Source: Flavobacteriaceae bacterium (GTDB lineage: Bacteria; Bacteroidota; Bacteroidia; Flavobacteriales; Flavobacteriaceae). From it: DNA of 64,000 bases. How positions within the stretch are numbered: position 1 is the first letter of the stretch; every line of letters starts with the position of its first letter. Where the stretch lies: assembly GCA_026709415.1 (NCBI GenBank), contig JAPOSZ010000013.1, forward strand, positions 1 through 64,000, read 5' to 3'. The notes below the pieces were generated by a model, which was not told the DNA's origin, made no database searches, and saw only the letters and a list, made by a program, of their open reading frames with translations. Positions 28,822 through 36,586 of the stretch are shown piece after piece. The position numbers and the translations under genes were made by a program.

Positions 28822-29334
28822 AGTGCGCATATATTCTACAATGGCTCGAGCTTGCTCTTCATTAAGTCCTTGATCGAGCATTGGAATATTATTGTGCTTT
28901 TCTAAAAGAGCCATCGCAATAGGATCTTCAGCCAACATTTGAGTTGGATTTAAGAGGAGATTCATCACCCATTCAGGACTTCTTCTTTCATACACGCCAG
29001 TAACATCCGGTCCGATGAGTTTTCTACCGGGTATGTGGCATGCAGTGCAATAGGTGCTAAACAAACTTTCCCCTTGTTGGGATAGTTCTTCATCAATTTT
29101 TCTACCTAATCGAACGCGCTTGATTGGACCGATTCCTTTATTATCCATATCAATAGGGATGGTTTCTTCAATCTCCAAGTTAGAGGATGGATTACTGGGT
29201 TGATTTGGAGCTGATTCAGTTTCTACTGAAGTCGAGTGAATATCTTTATATTCAAAAGAATCCGAATCGTTCTTAGCCCCTGTTTTACACCCAGCAATGA
29301 ATAGGCCTAAATAAAGAATTGAAAATAGTCTCAT
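28813..29334 (-). CDS. c-type cytochrome lipoprotein
   Basis: A 173-residue protein with a lipoprotein signal (LYLGLFIAGC) and a variable linker. It has one class I cytochrome c domain: haem motif CTACH within LFSTYCTACHIPGRKLIGPD, and distal Met in NNIPMLDQGLNEEQARAIVE, ending EYMRTLN. It is probably the electron acceptor of the neighbouring GMC dehydrogenase complex. It is transcribed toward that operon and overlaps its end. Confidence 0.85.
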   Translation of the reverse strand: MRLFSILYLGLFIAGCKTGAKNDSDSFEYKDIHSTSVETESAPNQPSNPSSNLEIEETIPIDMDNKGIGPIKRVRLGRKIDEELSQQGESLFSTYCTACHIPGRKLIGPDVTGVYERRSPEWVMNLLLNPTQMLAEDPIAMALLEKHNNIPMLDQGLNEEQARAIVEYMRTLN

Positions 29335-29791
29335 ATGTTTTTTCAGAAACAGGTTAAAAATATAGAAATTCTAGAATACAAATTTTGGAATAGATAACGA
29401 GAACCCTTCAAACTTTCCTTTCGGAGTTATGTGAGCGAGGCGTTCCTCATTATTCTGGAGCCCTAACAATCGAAATTAACTTAGGTCAATATTTGTCTTC
29501 GCTGTTACCTATGATTTTGGGAATCGTAAAGAAGAGTGCCCGTAAGGAACAAACAATGGCCTTCTTTTGTAGATAAAAATCTTCGAGATCATACTAATTT
29601 GCGTTTTAAATTACTTTTTAAAATCAGGACATAATCTATGTGTTTCATAATACATTCCCTTGATTGAACGACAATGAGGGTAAAACCAAGTACCTAATAA
29701 TACAGAGCGCAAATTGGTATCAGATCTTTATAGACAATGTGTCATCAGCATGATGTAGAGACGATGTACTATTCTTTCATAACTTTACGAT
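29335..29791. other. intergenic region without recognised features
   Basis: About 450 bases separating the divergent cytochrome and ATPase genes. I see no gene, clear promoter or terminator. Confidence 0.4.
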
Positions 29792-30910
29792 ATGAATCAT
29801 TTTAAAAATCTTCATTCTTATGATATTGTTTCCGATCGTGGATTTGCCAAATACTTTCATGGAAGAGAAGAGATCATCAAGGATTTCAATAATGTCTTAG
29901 GGGATTTTGCAACAAGTAATAAGGGAACTACATTTTTGATACAAGGAGCCCCCGGCGTTGGAAAAACAGCTTTATTATTTAAGTTTAGAGAAATTGCGAA
30001 AAAAAAAGGATGGAAAGTGGTCAACATTAAAGCCAATGCTCTGTGGAATAGAGAATCGCTAAACAAGTATATTGGTGTAGAAAAACCCATTCAAATTGAC
30101 AAAACATCGGCAAAAGCTGGAATGGGCCCGGTAGCTATTGCAGCGAACATAAAATTTTCTAAAAAATCAATTGTTGAAATCCTAAAAACAGGGAAACAGC
30201 CATTATTATTAACGCTAGATGAAGCTCAGACCTTAGGGACTGAAAACTATCCACCAGCAACATCACGTGGTGAAGTGATCGAGGTTTTAGATTCTATTCA
30301 TAATGGAGAGTTAGAACGAGCTCTTGTGTTTGTTGTCAGCGGTTTGGGAATCACTAGAAAAAATTTCAAATCTTTTGGTATTTCACGATTCAATTCAAGA
30401 TGTTTTCATAGCCTCAGTTTTTTAGAAAAAAAAGCAGAAAGGGATATCATCAATGACTGGCTAAAAAAAGAAGGAGATGCGAAAGGAGATCCCACTCTAT
30501 GGATTGATACCATCGCAAATGAGACCCATCAATGGGCACATCATGTTATGTCATATGTGAATGCTGCTATCAATCTATTGAAGAAAAACGACGGTCATAT
30601 GACTTCGAAATTGCTTAAAAAAGTATTGATTGCGGGACGTCAAGACCGGTATGACTATTATGAAAGCCGAGTGGCTGATTTTGATAGGGACGAACGTCAA
30701 TCGATTGTAAAAGCCTTTGTTGATGATACGAGTTCGGAGGGCCTCACTCGAAGAGACATTGTTTTCTTTTTAGAAAAAGTTTTTGATAAAAAGGAAGCTG
30801 TTGACTTATTTGATAAAGCTTTGCTCTATGGTGTGATTAGCCTAGAAGGCGATGCTTATAAAATTCCGATTCCATCGATGAAAAGATGGTTGCTATCCAA
30901 GTATTCATAA
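29792..30910 (+). CDS. orphan AAA+ ATPase with C-terminal winged-helix-like region
   Basis: A 372-residue ATPase. An N-terminal YFHGREEIIKDF motif precedes the Walker A motif (QGAPGVGKTA, residues 51-60) and Walker B (LLLTLDEAQ, about 138-146). A sensor-like stretch follows (ALVFVVSGLGITRKNFK) and a helical lid region (FLEKKAERDIINDWL). The C-terminus has a winged-helix feel (RRDIVFFLEKVFDKKEAVDL, then YKIPIPSMKRWLLSKY). This resembles ORC/Cdc6- or STAND-like ATPases found in bacterial accessory regions. It stands alone; the partner and role are unknown, with defence or plasmid maintenance as possibilities. Confidence 0.75.
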   Translation: MNHFKNLHSYDIVSDRGFAKYFHGREEIIKDFNNVLGDFATSNKGTTFLIQGAPGVGKTALLFKFREIAKKKGWKVVNIKANALWNRESLNKYIGVEKPIQIDKTSAKAGMGPVAIAANIKFSKKSIVEILKTGKQPLLLTLDEAQTLGTENYPPATSRGEVIEVLDSIHNGELERALVFVVSGLGITRKNFKSFGISRFNSRCFHSLSFLEKKAERDIINDWLKKEGDAKGDPTLWIDTIANETHQWAHHVMSYVNAAINLLKKNDGHMTSKLLKKVLIAGRQDRYDYYESRVADFDRDERQSIVKAFVDDTSSEGLTRRDIVFFLEKVFDKKEAVDLFDKALLYGVISLEGDAYKIPIPSMKRWLLSKYS

Positions 30911-30938
30911 ACTCAAAGAAAACTATCTCACTCCAATG

Positions 30939-30946
30939 CCCCCCCC
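30939..30946 (+). repeat. C8 homopolymer
   Basis: Eight consecutive C, 29 bases after the ATPase stop codon. It lies outside any recognised gene and before the Fur-box region. Confidence 0.5.
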
Positions 30947-31186
30947 AAAGACTAAAATCTATAGAATCCATTAGTAAAAGGGGAAAAGAGTCAAAGACAA
31001 ATATCAGTGGATCATGCGCACGGGTGATATCGGGCTTCTAGTGATTATATGTTAGGATTTTACCTTTTCTAATCAATGGTTGTTTCTTTCTTAGTCCATG
31101 GAGATACTAGCTAAGCAATTTTATTAGAGGAAATGGTTGTTTAACGAAACCTTTTGTTATCGCAAAAAAAGATTCAAAACCCTTAA

Positions 31187-31201
31187 TTAGAATGATTCTA
31201 A
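31187..31201 (+). promoter_or_regulatory. Fur-type palindrome upstream of the HmuY-like lipoprotein
   Basis: TTAGAATGATTCTAA is a perfect 7-1-7 palindrome of the kind bound by Fur-family repressors. It lies directly upstream of the -7 box and would overlap the -33 region, the right place to block transcription when iron is plentiful. Confidence 0.6.
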
Positions 31202-31206
31202 ATAAC

Positions 31207-31214
31207 TATATTTG
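31207..31214 (+). promoter_or_regulatory. -7 promoter box of the HmuY-like gene
   Basis: TATATTTG, an exact TAnnTTTG match, six bases after the Fur-type palindrome and 31 bases before the ATG at 31245. Confidence 0.55.
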
Positions 31215-31244
31215 CATTACATTTTAATCAAAAACTAATTTATA

Positions 31245-32117
31245 ATGAAAAACCTATTGATCAAAACACTAAGCCTTGGCTTTTTATCAATACTCCTATT
31301 CGTTGGTTGTGAGGATAATCAAGATGAAATCGATGCAATAGAAGCCCGAATTGACCAAATTATAGCACAAGATGTACAAAGTCAAATCGCGACTTTGGAG
31401 AACAAAATAAATAGCCTTCCTACATCTGGTGATGTGACAAAGCTTCAAAGTGAAATTGACAATTTAAAACAACAAATTGGAAATAGTCAAGAAGATTTAG
31501 ATGAAGCAAATACGATTATAGAGGATTTGCGAAAGCAAATTGCAGAGCTAGAAAAAAAGGCGATTGTCTCAAAAAAAATCGAAGATTTATTCGCTCCAGC
31601 TGCAGCGGTCACAAATCAACAAGGACCTCCTCCCCCTCCATCAGGAAAATTTGTCAAATTTAGTTTTGCAACTGGAGAAACAACCACGAGTGATACCCAA
31701 TGGGATATTGCCTTCAGAACGACAACCATTCTTGTCAATGGTGGAAGCAAAACCGGTTCCAATGATGAACCAGAGAGAACAGGTCAAGGGGGCGCGTATA
31801 TAGTTGACGGACTTTTCAATGAAGTGAATATCGTTGATGAAAGCATATTTAAACAGGACACTAAAGAAGGACCAGCCATACCGACAGGCAGCGGGAACGG
31901 TTGGTACAACTATCAGCCTCCCCCTACGAACCTTATCAACCCCATTCCCGGAAAAGTTTTGGTATTCAAAACCCACGATGAAAAATATGCGAAAGTTGAA
32001 ATATTAAGTTTTTACAAAGGAGCACCAAACCAACCAAATGCTATCACTGATGAAGCTCGCTACTACACGTTCAACTATGTCTATCAACCCAATGATGGAG
32101 AAACTAGTTTCGAATAA
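31245..32117 (+). CDS. HmuY-like haem/iron-acquisition lipoprotein with N-terminal coiled coil
   Basis: A 290-residue surface or periplasmic lipoprotein. The lipobox is ILLFVGCED. Residues 25-105 are a long heptad coiled coil (LENKINSLPTSGDVTKLQSE and following). The rest matches the HmuY family: KFVKFSFATGETTTSDTQWD, then IAFRTTTILVNGGS, VLVFKTHDEKYAKVEILSFY and ARYYTFNYVYQP. Members bind haem or related ligands. The Fur-type palindrome and promoter upstream support iron regulation. The coiled-coil module is shared with the lipoprotein at 33008-34252. Confidence 0.82.
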   Translation: MKNLLIKTLSLGFLSILLFVGCEDNQDEIDAIEARIDQIIAQDVQSQIATLENKINSLPTSGDVTKLQSEIDNLKQQIGNSQEDLDEANTIIEDLRKQIAELEKKAIVSKKIEDLFAPAAAVTNQQGPPPPPSGKFVKFSFATGETTTSDTQWDIAFRTTTILVNGGSKTGSNDEPERTGQGGAYIVDGLFNEVNIVDESIFKQDTKEGPAIPTGSGNGWYNYQPPPTNLINPIPGKVLVFKTHDEKYAKVEILSFYKGAPNQPNAITDEARYYTFNYVYQPNDGETSFE

Positions 32118-32719
32118 AAAAAACTTTCTTCGCTATTATAACAAGTTGCTTTTGACATTCTTTTTTTGAAGTCTAGAAATCATCTTTTTGTTTCATGTTG
32201 TATCGGTCTTTTTCCCCAAGAAACAAAGTGAAGGGACATTCATTTCATGTAAGGCAAACACTGGCATGAGAGAATGCTTGAAACATGCCAGACCATGATT
32301 CAAGGAAATGAGTTCGTCCACAATTATCAAAAGCGGTAGCACTCCAATAGGTGTTATCGTAGTATAACTGATGGATTACAATTTGATGATGGTCGCTGCT
32401 GGAGCTCAAAACATATCCAGCAAACAAACGGTTTGTCACAATCTCGGCATCTCAACCACCAATGTTTTGATTGAAAAACGGATGCGATCGAAAAAAACTT
32501 TGAAATTGGCGATTTATCACCGTTTGATGTGTCTTTAAGGGTTTTAATCTCATCGTTGTGAAAATCCTACATCCATTAGTTATTCAATAACATCAATATT
32601 ATTGAGGTTTTTTCTATGTCACTTTTATTTCACTCTCAAGATTGAATCATTACAGACAGGAATGATTGGTTTTTAGTTTTGACGCTATGAAACTTACGGA
32701 TTAACCCGTCTACATCCTT
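32118..32719. other. decayed intergenic stretch
   Basis: About 600 bases with frequent stops in all frames. Minus-strand fragments around 32245-32440 look like scraps of coding sequence, but I cannot assign them. Confidence 0.35.
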
Positions 32720-33007
32720 TTTGACTCTTTTGGAACGAAATAAAGATATGACGGCACTTGTGCTATTTCAATGTCTTACCATTGACATATATAGCATTCG
32801 ATAGAATTGCAGAAATAATAGAGTTCAGTTTGACATCAACGCTACAAATTAGCACAAACTCGGGGTTCATTGGAAACGGATATCCGTTGCCCTATTTAAC
32901 TCTTCTGAACGAATGCCATTGCTTTGTCAGTCGACGATATCAAGTTTTAAGCAACTCCAATTCTTTTTCGAGGTCATTCAACCTCCACTCTGTTGATAAG
33001 CGTCACA
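32720..33007. repeat. decayed repeat, copy A (partner at 34570-34890)
   Basis: This segment is diverged but clearly related to 34570-34890. Shared landmarks in the same order and orientation are GACAT...ATTCGATAGAA, TTGGCATCAACGC/TTGACATCAACGC, the exact string ACGATATCAAGTTTTAAG, ACCTC...CTGATAAG, and CCCAATATAGAT/CCCAGTATAGAT. Both copies flank the Cache lipoprotein gene. Minus-strand translation gives similar short fragments in both, so they may be remains of a once coding sequence. Confidence 0.5.
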
Positions 33008-34252
33008 TCATCTTTCCCCAGTATAGATGCCAGAGCCCAAGACAAAAGTCACAGGTGTGGCTCCATACGGAACCGTAATCTTCACGGCATAACCGAGTTT
33101 TGGGGAACCTGTATCCTCGTCCCCAACGACACTAGGATCGTCGTAGTAATACTCGACAAATTTTTGTCCCTCCGTTCGCGCACCAACAATCAACTCCTCG
33201 ATAAATCTTTTCCCATTGATATCGGTTCTTGAAAAGTTGGTCGATCTGTTTTCGAGATCGATATTCGCCCCATGAAATAAATTGATATTTTGTTGACTAA
33301 CAACCCATAAGTAGACAGAACCCGACTTAAAATAGCCTCCTTCTCGTCGGAAAGTGTTTTTGAATTTAGCGAAAGGGACTGGAGTTGGGGATGCGAATCC
33401 ATCAAGAATGACCTGCTTGACTCCTTCGACAAAGGTGATGAGTGTTTCACGGTCAACCACTTGCGATGCCGTGACTTCAGGTTTGGGCAAATCTATGTAC
33501 TGATACGCCACATGAGAAACATCCTGCGAGTAACCCCCAACGAGCAGGACTTCCACCCCAGTGTATTTTGGAGTGTATGTCACCGCATAAGCCGTCTTCT
33601 CTTCCCCGCCATCTAAATACTTGACAAATCCTCCCTCCGGTTGTCTTGCCACTTTGAAGAGTTCTTCAACGACCTTTTTCCCATTGTCATCCACGACTTC
33701 GAGTAGATTTTTGCTTTCTGCAGAGCGATCTGCTCCGTGGACAAAGGCTTCGCCAGTCTGTTCGAAAATGATGAGGAAAGTCGATCCTGAATTCAAATCG
33801 CTCCCCTCGGTTCTCATTTGTTGCCAGTAAATAGCGTCCTGGTCGATACCTGGGACTTTGATGAATTGAGACCGATACCACTGGACAAAGGTCTTGAGGG
33901 TTTCTTCGTCCACAACGCCTTGAGCCGTCGGAGGATTTACTTCCAATTCTAATGCGGCAATTTACTTTAGCAATGCATCAATCCTTGTATTGGCTTCTCC
34001 TAATTCTTCTTGAGTGGAGACACTTTGATTTTTTAACCCTGATATTTCACCTTGTAGTTTGGTGACATCAGCAGATGATGGAAGACCTTTTATTTGGTTT
34101 TCCAATTGGGCTATTTTACTTTCTAATTGAGTCTTGAGACTTTGCAAACTACTAACTTGGGTTTGTAATTCTTTGATGTCATCCGCATCATCATTAGAAC
34201 AAGATGCGAAAACAAATAGAGTGACTATTATGAATAATAAGAATCTCATCAT
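33008..34252 (-). pseudogene. lipoprotein with tandem Cache domains, interrupted by one in-frame stop
   Basis: The minus strand holds one frame of 415 codons with a single TAA at 33962-33964. Upstream of it is a lipoprotein signal (LFVFASCSNDD) and a coiled coil; immediately downstream, in the same frame, is IAALELEVNPPTAQG. Two similar single-Cache-type domains follow: FLIIFEQTGEAFVHGADRSA with GGFVKYLDGGEEKTAYAVTY, and VYLWVVSQQNINLFHGANID with KFVEYYYDD and VTFVLGSGIY. The coil would run smoothly through the stop if it were GAA or AAA. It is either a recent nonsense mutation or a site of read-through. Cache domains bind small ligands; here they would sit outside the cell membrane, tethered by lipid. 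Confidence 0.75.
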
Positions 34253-34569
34253 GGTAAAATTAAAAAGGTTTGAGTATCTGATTTATGGCTTTATAGGTGA
34301 TGATGGCACCCCATCGATGAACAATCGAATAGAGTGAATAAAATAAGCGTTCTGGCTGATTCGGCTTAGACAGAGAAAAGTATTGAACGTTCAAAGATTT
34401 GAAGTAGAGAAAAAACACTATTTTGAAAATTTTGTTAGTCCCATTTTTTACAGTCAGTTAAATGGATTATGATTGCTAAGCAAACGGCGAAGTTAACCTT
34501 TTTTATTTTAAAGCTCATTTGGCTTTCATACTTTGAAACTAAATCAATCCGGTTACAAAACCTTTGGCT

Positions 34570-34890
34570 CTTGTTTAATGAAATGAGATTCGACGGAACT
34601 TGTGATATTTCATATGTCTGACCATGGACATTTTGATTACTCAATAGAACTAAATGAATAACAAAATTCCATTTGGCATCAACGCATAAAATTTGAACGA
34701 GTTTTAGTTCGTTTGGAACTAAAATCCAAGGACCTAGTTTTAAGTTTTCTCAACCAGGGGTATTACTTTGTCAATAAACGATATCAAGTTTTAAGTCACG
34801 CCAATTCTTTTTTAACGTGATATTTCAACCTCATTTGGCTGATAAGAGCTACATTACACCCCTCCCAATATAGATCCCTGGATGAAATAA
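34570..34890. repeat. decayed repeat, copy B (partner at 32720-33007)
   Basis: Related to copy A as described there, sharing ACGATATCAAGTTTTAAG exactly and other blocks in the same order. The minus-strand translation NQNVHGQTYEISQVPSNLIS, followed by LNKSQRF, is reminiscent of a LytTR-type DNA-binding domain. The match is too weak to name. The flanking 34253-34569 holds nothing recognisable. Confidence 0.45.
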
Positions 34891-34966
34891 AATAATTATT
34901 TCCTAACTCTGAAAAGTCATTGAAAATGCAAATGAGTATTCGTGATTCACTTAGTTTTTTTTGCCT

Positions 34967-35860
34967 TTATGCGGTTCTCGTTTTGGAAACCAAATAAACA
35001 CCAACAATTACCAACAGAAATGAAACGACTTTGGTAAGATTGAGGTGATCATTTCCTGTCAACAAAGCAAAAGAAATAGCAATCACAGGTTGCACATAAA
35101 CTAAGGAAGATACGACGGTTGGCGATAGGATTTTGAGAGCATAGACATTGAGAAGATAAACCAAAAATGTGGTTCCTAAAACCACAAAACCGATTCTCCA
35201 ATAGGCATCAAAGGGCATACCGATCCATTGGATTTCTGAAAACTCGCCATAAGTAAAGGGGAGAGTTAAGAAAAAGCCAAAAAGAAACATCCATTTCATT
35301 AATGTGATGGTATGGTATTTTCGTGTCAATGGGGTGATGATGACCAAATAAATTCCAAAAGTCAAGGCATTACCTATCAGTAATAAATTTCCAAGAGGAA
35401 TATTTGGAGCATTATAAATTAACGAAGCTTCTTCGGTTGTCACAAGCAATAAGATAGCTCCCAATAGCCCCAAGCTAAGCCCTATTAATTTGAATGCTTT
35501 TAACTGTTCTTTGAGATAAAGAGTTGAAAGCAACACAACGATAATAGGCGTTGTGGTCACGATAATACCACTGTTGATGGGTGTGGAAAACTCCAATCCT
35601 TTGAAAAAGGAAAGCATATTGACCCCCATTCCAAAAACACTCCCTATCAACAAGATTGGAAAGTCTTTTTTCTCAATCTTGGGAGCGCTAATAAATAAAC
35701 TGACAATCCAAAATAATAAGGTGGCACCAGCGATACGAAGAAAAATAAAACCAAACCCACCAACATAATGAGGCATGACCTCTTTGGCTACAGTATGATT
35801 GATCCCGTAAATGAGTGTGGCCGTAAATGCAGCTAAAAGAGCAAGGGGTTTATTTTTCAT
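34967..35860 (-). CDS. EamA/DMT-family transporter
   Basis: A 297-residue inner-membrane protein with about ten hydrophobic helices in two EamA repeats. Typical features are GINHTVAKEVMPHYVGGFGF in the first repeat and LVYVQPVIAISFALLTGNDH near the end. These exporters handle amino acids, nucleosides or other metabolites; the substrate here is unknown. It overlaps the upstream ArsC-like gene by 11 bases, so the two form an operon. Confidence 0.87.
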   Translation of the reverse strand: MKNKPLALLAAFTATLIYGINHTVAKEVMPHYVGGFGFIFLRIAGATLLFWIVSLFISAPKIEKKDFPILLIGSVFGMGVNMLSFFKGLEFSTPINSGIIVTTTPIIVVLLSTLYLKEQLKAFKLIGLSLGLLGAILLLVTTEEASLIYNAPNIPLGNLLLIGNALTFGIYLVIITPLTRKYHTITLMKWMFLFGFFLTLPFTYGEFSEIQWIGMPFDAYWRIGFVVLGTTFLVYLLNVYALKILSPTVVSSLVYVQPVIAISFALLTGNDHLNLTKVVSFLLVIVGVYLVSKTRTA

Positions 35861-36206
35861 TCAGAAAGTCCCTTGCTTGGGATACCGAGTGGGGACTATT
35901 GCCGGCAAAAACACGATTCTCATAAACTAAAAGAGGTCGAATCAATAGAGAGTAATGGTCAAGAATCAATTCTTTGGTTTGGTCCTCATTTAAAGTTGCC
36001 GCCTTGAGGCCTCGTTTTTTTAAAACCTGAGAACGTTTATTGAGTAAATCTTTATAAGAACCAACTAAAGTACGTAGATCATCCAATTCGCTTGGGTTAA
36101 TAGGAGTCTTTTTGACATTGATTAATTCGATATCGCTAGAGATATTCCATTGATCCATAATCTTTTGACATGTGCGACAGGTGGATAAATAAAAGAGCTT
36201 TTTCAT
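35850..36206 (-). CDS. ArsC/Spx-family thioredoxin-fold protein
   Basis: A 118-residue protein with the ArsC-family fold. The active-site region is YLSTCRTCQKIMDQW, with a CxxC instead of the single Cys of classic ArsC. The family's basic KR region and C-terminal RPLLVYENRVFAGNSP (conserved RP followed by a hydrophobic strand) are also present. Likely a glutathione/thioredoxin-linked reductase or redox regulator of the YffB/Spx type rather than a proven arsenate reductase. It is the first gene of the two-gene operon with the EamA transporter. Confidence 0.8.
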   Translation of the reverse strand: MKKLFYLSTCRTCQKIMDQWNISSDIELINVKKTPINPSELDDLRTLVGSYKDLLNKRSQVLKKRGLKAATLNEDQTKELILDHYSLLIRPLLVYENRVFAGNSPHSVSQARDFLNEK

Positions 36207-36586
36207 AAAAGTGAATAGAGTCGCAAAGTACTATGAAATTTACCATTGGATACCATGAGCCATCTGATATAAAACGTCTCCATAAAGAGCGGTTGTACCG
36301 TCTACATAACTTGCAGAATATTCATACTCTGTACGCCAAATATCCCGCCAATAGAGGAACAATCCAAAGCATGCCTCTATGGAGCAGCTTTGCCCTATTT
36401 CTCAATTATATTTTGACTTTTTTCGAGTCCCGAGAAGGTTGCAGAACGGTTATCAAACACATTGGTACTGTTTTCAATGCAAGGGTCTTATTTCTTGAAA
36501 CAAGACTTCGAACGTTATCGAGAGATTGATGCTATTTCAGTTCGTATCGGTTGATTTTCTATTCACCATGTTTTGATGTCATGGAA
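36207..36586. other. intergenic stretch between ArsC-like and PL8 genes
   Basis: 380 bases. A 98-codon plus-strand frame (36233-36529) crosses it, but its composition and lack of a recognisable domain do not support a gene. Confidence 0.4.

Noticed and set aside
36233-36529. A 98-codon plus-strand ORF between the ArsC-like and PL8 genes
   Set aside because: No motif, no promoter and no neighbour relationship support it.
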